Assembly: GCA_013154145.1 (NCBI GenBank)
Contig: JAADDC010000029.1
Span: forward strand, 1-5,087
Source: Candidatus Iainarchaeum sp.
GTDB lineage: Archaea; Iainarchaeota; Iainarchaeia; JAADDC01
DNA: 5,087 bases
Direction of reading: 5' to 3'
Part shown: one piece after another, positions 1 to 4,056 of the stretch
Position numbering within the stretch: the first letter of the stretch is position 1
How the letters are laid out: each line of letters starts with the position of its first letter
The notes under the pieces: generated by a model
Told to the model about the DNA's origin: nothing
Database searches by the model: none
What the model saw: the letters and a program-made list of their open reading frames with translations, nothing else
Made by a program: the position numbers and the translations under genes

Positions 1-184
1 TGTTGGTGACCTTAATAACAGCAACGTTGTCTTCAACAAAGCAGTGGGCATATAGAGCAGCTTGGTCTGTATTCTGCTTCTCAGGAAGAACAAACGTGAG
101 GTAAAAGTGCAGAGAAACGACGCCTATGAGGAGCACGCCGAGCCCCAGCAGGAACAGACCGACGCTCTTTACATCGAGCTTCAT
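1..184 (-). CDS. Membrane-anchored protein of unknown function (C-terminus beyond left edge)
   Basis: I do not recognise this gene. Sixty-one residues are visible, starting at an ATG (182-184) and open to the window edge. The N-terminus is short and charged (MKLDVKSV). One hydrophobic segment follows at about residues 9-34, rich in Leu, Gly and Val and ending at a proline, which suggests a signal anchor or uncleaved signal peptide. I see no lipobox. The next residues (EKQNTDQ) are polar, then comes a beta-strand-like stretch with one Cys (residue 48), so the body probably lies outside the membrane. The start is supported by a well-placed SD and by lying 4 nt beyond the ferredoxin stop, making it the last visible gene of the archease operon. 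Base composition falls sharply after the membrane segment: by hand count 52 of the first 120 bases are G or C, against about 38 of 64 for the N-terminal part. The gene is surely real, but its function is unknown. Confidence 0.75.
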   Translation of the reverse strand, partial: MKLDVKSVGLFLLGLGVLLIGVVSLHFYLTFVLPEKQNTDQAALYAHCFVEDNVAVIKVTN

Positions 185-188
185 CCTT

Positions 189-195
189 TCACTCC
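189..195 (-). promoter_or_regulatory. Ribosome binding site for the membrane-anchored protein
   Basis: On the minus strand GGAGTGA lies 4 nt before the ATG at 184. It overlaps the last ferredoxin codons and contains the ferredoxin TGA stop. Ribosomes ending ferredoxin would therefore be sitting on this site, which points to coupled translation and supports the chosen start. Confidence 0.65.
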
Positions 196-380
196 TCTAT
201 CTTTATGCTGCCCGTGGGGCAGCTCTGGGCGGCGGTCCTGACGATCTCCTCGTCCGCGGGGTCCACCTCCTCCTTTATGGCCACGCTCTTGCCGTCCTCG
301 TCCAGCTTGAAGTAGTTGGGGGCAATGGCCACGCAGACCCCACAGCCAATGCAGGTCTCCTTGTCCACCCAGACCCTCAT
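189..380 (-). CDS. Single-cluster [4Fe-4S] ferredoxin
   Basis: A 63-residue cytoplasmic electron carrier. Cluster ligands are the CxxCxxC set C10, C13 and C16 plus the remote C54 followed by proline, giving one cubane cluster. Length, the start MRVWVDKETCIGCGVC and the end SCPTGSIKIEE match the monocluster ferredoxins of Thermococcales. Unlike Pyrococcus furiosus ferredoxin, which has Asp as its second ligand, all four ligands here are Cys. The two extra Cys that form a disulfide in that protein are both absent, replaced by A20 and I46 on hand alignment. The ATG has an SD-like GGGGTGG 4 nt upstream. The gene lies 33 nt after the PaaD-like gene and 4 nt before the membrane-protein gene. Its redox partner cannot be told from the sequence. 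It might supply electrons for Fe-S assembly or TtuA cluster upkeep, but that is inference from position. Confidence 0.93.
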   Translation of the reverse strand: MRVWVDKETCIGCGVCVAIAPNYFKLDEDGKSVAIKEEVDPADEEIVRTAAQSCPTGSIKIEE

Positions 381-384
381 GCTT

Positions 385-391
385 CCACCCC
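385..391 (-). promoter_or_regulatory. Ribosome binding site for ferredoxin
   Basis: On the minus strand GGGGTGG ends 4 nt before the ferredoxin ATG. It is a fair match to the GGAGGTG core, and it favours this ATG over the out-of-frame ATG 17 nt further upstream. Confidence 0.5.
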
Positions 392-410
392 TACCATTAC
401 GGTCTCCACC

Positions 411-418
411 TATTTAAA
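411..418 (-). promoter_or_regulatory. Candidate TATA box for an internal ferredoxin promoter
   Basis: On the minus strand TTTAAATA closely fits the archaeal TATA box. It overlaps the PaaD-like stop codon and lies in an otherwise GC-rich setting. Its centre is about 34 nt from the ferredoxin ATG. A start about 26 nt downstream of the box would leave a leader of only about 8 nt and would cut into the SD. It could give ferredoxin and the membrane protein their own transcript in addition to the operon message. The sequence alone does not show that it is used. Confidence 0.35.
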
Positions 419-764
419 GCTTGGGCGCCGTGATGTCGTCCCTCACGCCCAGCTTCATCTTGGCCTCCTCGCTCATCATGGAGGGGTTCCAGGGCGGGTC
501 AAAGGTCAGCTCTATGATCACGTCGGGATAACCCAGCTCCTTGACCTTCTTCTCTACCTGTGCGAGTATGACGGGCCCAACGGGGCAGAAGGGCGTCGTC
601 CATGTCATGACGATCTTGGGCAGCTGGTTCTCCCAGCCCATCTCGTAGATCAGCCCCAGGTCCACGATGTTCATCCCTACCTCCGGATCCACCACGTCCC
701 TCAGGGCCTTCAGGATCTCTTTCAGCTTTTCGTCCTGGAGCTGCTCCTCCGACGTGATGCTCAT
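414..764 (-). CDS. PaaD/MIP18-family (DUF59) Fe-S cluster assembly protein
   Basis: A 116-residue protein of the DUF59 (MIP18/SufT/PaaD) family, whose members help deliver Fe-S clusters to target proteins in the cytoplasm. The visible hallmarks are DPEVGMNIVDLGLIYE at residues 26-41, TTPFCP with the family's conserved Cys at C60, and a C-terminal DPPWNPSMMSEEAK block at 89-102 containing the conserved W and P. Length is typical of a stand-alone DUF59 protein. The ATG start gives the usual short polar N-terminus before the first helix. An AAGGA stretch 11 nt upstream is at best a weak SD. The gene lies between archease (35-bp gap) and ferredoxin (33-bp gap). Beside a ferredoxin, and opposite the Fe-S enzyme TtuA, a role in cluster supply is likely, but the actual client is unknown. 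A PaaD role in phenylacetate degradation is unlikely, because no other paa genes are present. Confidence 0.9.
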   Translation of the reverse strand: MSITSEEQLQDEKLKEILKALRDVVDPEVGMNIVDLGLIYEMGWENQLPKIVMTWTTPFCPVGPVILAQVEKKVKELGYPDVIIELTFDPPWNPSMMSEEAKMKLGVRDDITAPKL

Positions 765-778
765 GTATTAACAATTCC

Positions 779-794
779 TTAACGGTGTTAAAAG
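779..794 (-). promoter_or_regulatory. Candidate promoter or operator before the PaaD-like gene
   Basis: In the 35-bp gap between archease and the PaaD-like gene the minus strand reads CTTTTAAC at 794-787, a weak TATA-like box centred about 26 nt from the PaaD-like ATG, the spacing expected for a leaderless start. It overlaps a small palindrome, TTAAC-GGT-GTTAA at 779-791. A further TTAAC lies at 768-772, 11 nt from the left arm. These short AT-rich repeats may be regulatory or simply part of an AT-rich gap. Confidence 0.25.
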
Positions 795-799
795 CCTTG

Positions 800-1225
800 C
801 TAAAGGTCAAAGACCACCTGCGCGTACTTCCTCCCCTCCACCTCCCCCACCTCCAGCATGTGGTACGACACCGCCTTCACCTCCGAGAAGGGCTGGTGCT
901 TCTCTGGGTTTATCTTCTCGCCGCAGGCCCTCCCCTCCAGCTTCCAGCCATCCCCTTCCTCTATCTTCAAGCTAAAATGGGAGAAGGCCATCCCCTCGGC
1001 GTCCTTGAAGACCAGCAGCTCGTTGAGGAAGTCCACCACCAGGTCTTCCAGACTCTCGCTCCTTACCTTTATCTCCCTGCATTCCCGGGGCTCCACCTTC
1101 GAAACGTCTAACATGGCCCCGAACAGCGCCTTCCCCAGCGCTTCAAATACCTCTTCCCAGCTTTCCCCATAAGCCCTTACGATGACGTCCGCCGTGTGAT
1201 CCAGGAACTCGTAACCTCCGGCCAC
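800..1225 (-). CDS. Archease, RtcB tRNA-ligase activator
   Basis: A 141-residue archease, the protein that helps RtcB form its GMP-enzyme intermediate and turn over when it joins tRNA exons or repairs RNA. Family features are the N-terminal YEFLDHTADV (residues 5-14) with D13, the ESWEEVFEAL helix (21-30), KHQPFSEVKAVSYH (109-122) with K117, and the C-terminal VVFDL with D140. The conserved acidic residues bind metal in characterised archeases. The usual acidic or amide residue just after the TYH block is not obvious here (YHML). Length is normal. The start is the GTG at 1223-1225, giving MAGGYEFLDHTAD; no longer in-frame start is apparent. It has no SD, and a TATA-like box lies 25 nt upstream, so a leaderless message is likely. 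It is the first gene of the left operon. RtcB itself is not in this window. Confidence 0.95.
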   Translation of the reverse strand: MAGGYEFLDHTADVIVRAYGESWEEVFEALGKALFGAMLDVSKVEPRECREIKVRSESLEDLVVDFLNELLVFKDAEGMAFSHFSLKIEEGDGWKLEGRACGEKINPEKHQPFSEVKAVSYHMLEVGEVEGRKYAQVVFDL

Positions 1226-1278
1226 GGAACAATAGGGCCGTATAAGCTTTAAGGACCATCCAGCGCTATGTTTCCGTG
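1223..1278. repeat. Inverted repeat spanning the divergent promoter and ending in both GTG start codons
   Basis: The plus strand at 1266-1278 reads CTATGTTTCCGTG and the minus strand at 1235-1223 reads CTATTGTTCCGTG. They match at 11 of 13 positions, and the only differences are an adjacent G/T swap. Each arm ends with the start codon of its gene. Without the shared GTG, 8 of the 10 bases before each start agree. The centre of symmetry is 1250.5, on the TATA-like element. The inner flanks (1236-1250 against 1251-1265) match at only about 8 of 15 positions, so the symmetry is concentrated in the arms. Confidence 0.7.
1226..1275. promoter_or_regulatory. Divergent promoter between archease and the sulfur-carrier gene
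   Basis: This 50-bp region separates two divergent GTG-started genes. CTTTAAG at 1247-1253 is a perfect odd-length palindrome centred at 1250, which is 26 nt from the plus-strand GTG (1276) and 25 nt from the minus-strand GTG (1225). That is the usual archaeal distance from TATA box to transcription start. TATAAG at 1241-1246 is a second possible box for the plus direction. Neither gene has an SD, as expected if both transcripts start at or beside the start codon. One box may serve both directions, or two overlapping boxes may compete. Transcription starts have not been measured. Confidence 0.6.
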
Positions 1279-1476
1279 AAGGTTCGCTGGCGGATCCTTG
1301 GCGGCGCCTGGAAGGAGGAGGACTGGGAGGAGGCCCCCCTCGAAAAGATCATGCTAAAGCTGGGCCTCTCCCCTGAGGAGTACATCCCCTCCGTCAACGG
1401 AAAGGTTGTCACCCCCGATTACATTCCCAAAGAGGGGGACGAGATCACCTTCGTCCCGGTGGTCTCCGGTGGCTAA
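1276..1476 (+). CDS. Ubiquitin-like sulfur carrier (TtuB/SAMP/ThiS/MoaD family)
   Basis: A 66-residue beta-grasp protein ending in SGG. In this family the C-terminal glycine is adenylated by an E1-like enzyme and then converted to a thiocarboxylate, the sulfur donor. The stretch from VNGKVV (residues 40-45) through KEGDEITF (52-59) to PVVSGG is the classic ThiS/MoaD C-terminal pattern, and the length is nearer ThiS and TtuB than MoaD. Thiamine or molybdopterin roles are possible from sequence alone. However, the next gene encodes TtuA and overlaps this one by 8 nt, so sulfur donation to tRNA thiolation is the best reading. The activating enzyme (MoeB/UbaA type) is not in the window. The GTG start has no SD and no in-frame alternative; the ATG at 1268 is in another frame and meets a stop after three codons. 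A leaderless message is likely. Confidence 0.9.
   Translation: MKVRWRILGGAWKEEDWEEAPLEKIMLKLGLSPEEYIPSVNGKVVTPDYIPKEGDEITFVPVVSGG
1458..1464 (+). promoter_or_regulatory. Ribosome binding site deciding the ttuA start
   Basis: GGTGGTC lies inside the last codons of the sulfur-carrier gene, 4 nt before the GTG at 1469. It supports starting TtuA at that GTG, within the upstream gene's Gly-Gly codons, and suggests coupled translation of the two partners. Confidence 0.55.
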
Positions 1477-2416
1477 GTGTTCCCTCTGCGACAGGGACGC
1501 CGTCTACTGCCCCCGCTACGAGGGCCGCTGCTACTGCCGCGAGCACTTCGTCAAGTGGTTCGAGGGCAAGGTCCGCAAGACCATCCGCAAGTTCTCCTTC
1601 TTCGGAAAGGAGGAACACATCGTGGTGGCCACCTCCGGCGGCAAGGACTCCCTGGCAGCCCTCTACTTCCTTCACAAATTATCCCGCCGGGTCCCCGGCT
1701 GGAAGATCTCGGCCCTCCTCATCGACGAGGGAATAAAGGGCTACAGGGACGAGGCCATCAAGGACTTCCTCAGGGTGGTGGAGCGCCTCGGCGTGGACTA
1801 CAAGATCGTCTCCTTCAAGGAGGAGATTGGCTACAGCCTCGACGAGCTGGTCCAAATGGGTTACGAGAGGGGGCTCCCCTACAAGCCCTGTACCTACTGC
1901 GGTGTCTTCCGCAGGTACCTCCTGAACAAACATGCCCGGGAGCTGGGCGGCACCGTCCTCGTCACCGCCCACAACCTTGACGACGTGGTCCAGACCTTCC
2001 TCTTGGATCTTTACCGGGGTGACGTAAAGAAGATACCGAGGCTGGGGCCCGTCACGGGCGTTTCCTCCCACCCCAAGTTCGTTCGCCGCGTAAAGCTCTT
2101 CTACGAGGTCCCCGAGAAGGAGGTGACCATCTACGCCCTCCTGAACGACGTCTATCCCTCCACCTTCGTGGAGTGTCCCTACGCACGCTTCTCCCCCCGC
2201 TGGCAGATCAGGAGCTTCATCAACCGCATGGAGGAGCTCTACCCCGGATCTAAGTATTCCCTCCTCAAGTCCCTGCTCGCCCTGGTGGACGCCCTCAAGG
2301 AGAAGTACAGGGAGCGTCCCCGGACCTGCAAGATCTGCGGTGAACCCTCCTCGGGTGAGATCTGCCGCGCGTGCCAGTTAAAAATGGAACTGGGCATCTT
2401 GGATGTGAAACTATGA
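1469..2416 (+). CDS. ttuA: TtuA/NcsA-type tRNA 2-thiouridine synthetase
   Basis: A 315-residue cytoplasmic enzyme of the TtuA/Ncs6 family, which adenylates a tRNA uridine and replaces its oxygen with sulfur. It has an N-terminal zinc site (C4, C7, C23, H26), a PP-loop ATP site SGGKDS at 56-61, the CTYC motif (C141, C144) with C236 as the probable three-Cys [4Fe-4S] site, TAHNLDD at 166-172, and a C-terminal zinc site (C287, C290, C299, C302). All expected ligands are present. A reading frame open from 1406 would add 21 non-homologous residues, so the GTG at 1469 is preferred: it gives MAKCSLCD, has an SD, and overlaps the sulfur-carrier gene by 8 nt. The partner upstream fits TtuB. Whether the target is U54 in the T loop (TtuA) or the wobble U34 (NcsA/Ncs6) cannot be decided here. 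The TGA stop overlaps the argS ATG. Confidence 0.93.
   Translation: MAKCSLCDRDAVYCPRYEGRCYCREHFVKWFEGKVRKTIRKFSFFGKEEHIVVATSGGKDSLAALYFLHKLSRRVPGWKISALLIDEGIKGYRDEAIKDFLRVVERLGVDYKIVSFKEEIGYSLDELVQMGYERGLPYKPCTYCGVFRRYLLNKHARELGGTVLVTAHNLDDVVQTFLLDLYRGDVKKIPRLGPVTGVSSHPKFVRRVKLFYEVPEKEVTIYALLNDVYPSTFVECPYARFSPRWQIRSFINRMEELYPGSKYSLLKSLLALVDALKEKYRERPRTCKICGEPSSGEICRACQLKMELGILDVKL
2401..2408 (+). promoter_or_regulatory. Ribosome binding site deciding the argS start
   Basis: GGATGTGA, one mismatch from GGAGGTGA, lies 4 nt before the ATG at 2413, inside the last ttuA codons. It favours this ATG over an upstream in-frame GTG at 2371 that would add 14 residues. Confidence 0.6.
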
Positions 2417-4056
2417 ACCCCTACAGAGAGCTGGAGGCCTACGTGGAAAAGCTGGTTGGCTTCCCTGTCAAGGGGAGCATCCCCCCGGAAGAGAAGGGTG
2501 ACTACGCCTTCCCCGTGGGTTTCCGCCTCGCCAAGGAGTGGAAGGTCTCCCCTGAGGAGGCCGCCCGGCGCGTCGCCGAGAAGGTGGATCACCCCCTTGT
2601 GGAGAGGGTGAACGTGGAGGGGGGCTACCTCAACGTCTTCTTCAACCGCCGGGCCTTCCTGGAAAGGATCTGGGAGGACGCCCTCTCCCCCCATTACGGC
2701 TCTGCCTCCCAGGAAAAAACCTACGTCATCGACTACTCCTCCCCTAACATCGCTAAACCCATGCACGTGGGCCACCTCAGGAGCACCATTATCGGCGAGT
2801 CCCTCAAGCGCATACTCCGCTACCTGGGCAACCGCGCCATCGGCCTGAACTACCTCGGCGACATTGGCACCCAGTTCGGCGCCCTCATTGTGGCCTACAG
2901 GCGCTGGGTCGACGAGAAGAGGCTACAGGAGGACCCCATCAAGGAGCTCCTGCGCATCTACGTCAAGTTCCACGAGGAGGCCGAGAAGGACCCCAGTCTC
3001 GAAGAGGAGGCCCGCCGGGAGTTTGAGAAGCTGGAGAAGGGCGACCCCGAGAACGTGGCTCTCTGGAAGAAATTCAGGGAGCTCTCCCTCAAGGGCTTCG
3101 AGCGCATATACAGGAGACTCGGCGTGGAATTTGACGTGATAGTGGGGGAGAGCGACTTCGTGGAGGATGCCAAGAGGATAGCAAGGGAACTCTTGGAAAA
3201 GGGGATTGCCGTCGTCTGGGAAGAGGGTGAAAAGAAGGGGGCCATCGTGGCCGACCTGGAAGCCGAGGGATTGAACCACCCCGTTCTCCTCAAGAGTGAC
3301 GGAACGACCATTTACCTCTCCCGGGATCTGGCCTCCCTCCTCTGGAGGATAAGGGAGTTTGACCCGGACGCCCTCCTCTACGTGGTGGCCATCGAGCAGA
3401 ACCTTCACTTCCGCCAGCTCTTCACCATCGCCCACAAGATGGGCATAGACCGGGAACTGGTCCACGTTTCCTTTGGCATGGTCCACGTGGAGGGAATGAG
3501 GCTCTCCACGCGGCGTGGGCAGGTCCTCTTCCTGGAGGACATCCTCGACACCGCCGTCGCCCACGCCGCCGAGGAGATGAAGAAGAGGGGATCCTACTCT
3601 CCCGAGGACGCCGAGAACATCGGCGTCTCCTCCGTCATCTTCTGGATGCTGAAAACGGAGCCCAAGAAGGACGTCACCTTCCGCTGGAAGGAGGTGACCT
3701 CCTTCACGGGGGAAACCGGTCCCTACGTTCAGTATGCCTACGTGAGGGCCCGCAACATCCTCGAAAAGAAGAGCGGACCCATCTCCGTCCTCGATCCCGA
3801 CGACGCCGAGTGGGAACTAATCAAAAAGATAGCCCGCTTCCCCCTGATCCTCGAGGAGAGCGCCCGCCGCTACTCCCCCCACGTCCTCGCCCGCTACCTT
3901 CTGGACCTCGCCACGGTCTTCCACCACTTCTACGACCACAACAGGGTGATCGGGTCCCCCCGCGAGCCCTTCAGGCTCTGGATCGTCCGGGCCGTGGAGA
4001 ACGTCCTCGGAATAGGCCAGAAACTCCTTGCCATGAGACCCCCGCGGAGGATGTGA
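2413..4056 (+). CDS. argS: Arginyl-tRNA synthetase
   Basis: A 547-residue class I synthetase that charges tRNA-Arg using ATP and arginine. In order it shows the N-terminal Add-1 domain (about 1-95) with EGGYLNVFF at 69-77, the catalytic core starting at SPNIAKPMHVGH (HVGH at 118-121, K115 just before it), LGDIGTQFG at 148-156, the KMSKS-loop equivalent MRLSTRRG at 362-369, GPYVQYAYVRA at 436-446, and the C-terminal DALR anticodon-binding helices (about 465-547) with FHHFYDHNRV at 503-512. The KMSKS position lacks its first Lys. In ArgRSs of that kind a Lys shortly before HIGH is thought to compensate, and K115 is in place. Length is at the short end of the family. ATG and the ttuA TGA share ATGA, a 4-nt overlap typical of coupled translation. 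The TGA stop abuts the stop of the convergent deacetylase gene. Confidence 0.97.
   Translation: MNPYRELEAYVEKLVGFPVKGSIPPEEKGDYAFPVGFRLAKEWKVSPEEAARRVAEKVDHPLVERVNVEGGYLNVFFNRRAFLERIWEDALSPHYGSASQEKTYVIDYSSPNIAKPMHVGHLRSTIIGESLKRILRYLGNRAIGLNYLGDIGTQFGALIVAYRRWVDEKRLQEDPIKELLRIYVKFHEEAEKDPSLEEEARREFEKLEKGDPENVALWKKFRELSLKGFERIYRRLGVEFDVIVGESDFVEDAKRIARELLEKGIAVVWEEGEKKGAIVADLEAEGLNHPVLLKSDGTTIYLSRDLASLLWRIREFDPDALLYVVAIEQNLHFRQLFTIAHKMGIDRELVHVSFGMVHVEGMRLSTRRGQVLFLEDILDTAVAHAAEEMKKRGSYSPEDAENIGVSSVIFWMLKTEPKKDVTFRWKEVTSFTGETGPYVQYAYVRARNILEKKSGPISVLDPDDAEWELIKKIARFPLILEESARRYSPHVLARYLLDLATVFHHFYDHNRVIGSPREPFRLWIVRAVENVLGIGQKLLAMRPPRRM

Noticed and set aside
126..782. A 218-residue open frame on the plus strand across ferredoxin and the PaaD-like gene.
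   Set aside because: It is antisense to two clearly recognisable proteins. Its product is rich in His, Leu and Pro with no family pattern, as expected from the shadow of GC-rich coding sequence.
1268..1279. A three-codon open frame (ATG TTT CCG TGA) just before the sulfur-carrier gene, as a possible upstream regulatory ORF.
   Set aside because: It has no SD, and it would be transcribed only if the message begins at or before 1268. The central TATA-like box predicts a start near 1276.
1406..1468. An N-terminal extension of 21 residues for TtuA.
   Set aside because: The extra residues are an out-of-frame reading of the sulfur-carrier gene and resemble no TtuA. The GTG at 1469 has an SD and gives the usual zinc-site start.
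2371..2412. An upstream GTG start for argS adding 14 residues.
   Set aside because: It lies within ttuA, lacks a better SD, and the ATG at 2413 gives the normal Add-1 start with a typical ATGA overlap.
2923..3564. A 213-residue open frame on the minus strand inside argS.
   Set aside because: It is a shadow of the ArgRS catalytic core, whose motifs run unbroken on the plus strand. There is no recognisable domain or convincing start site.
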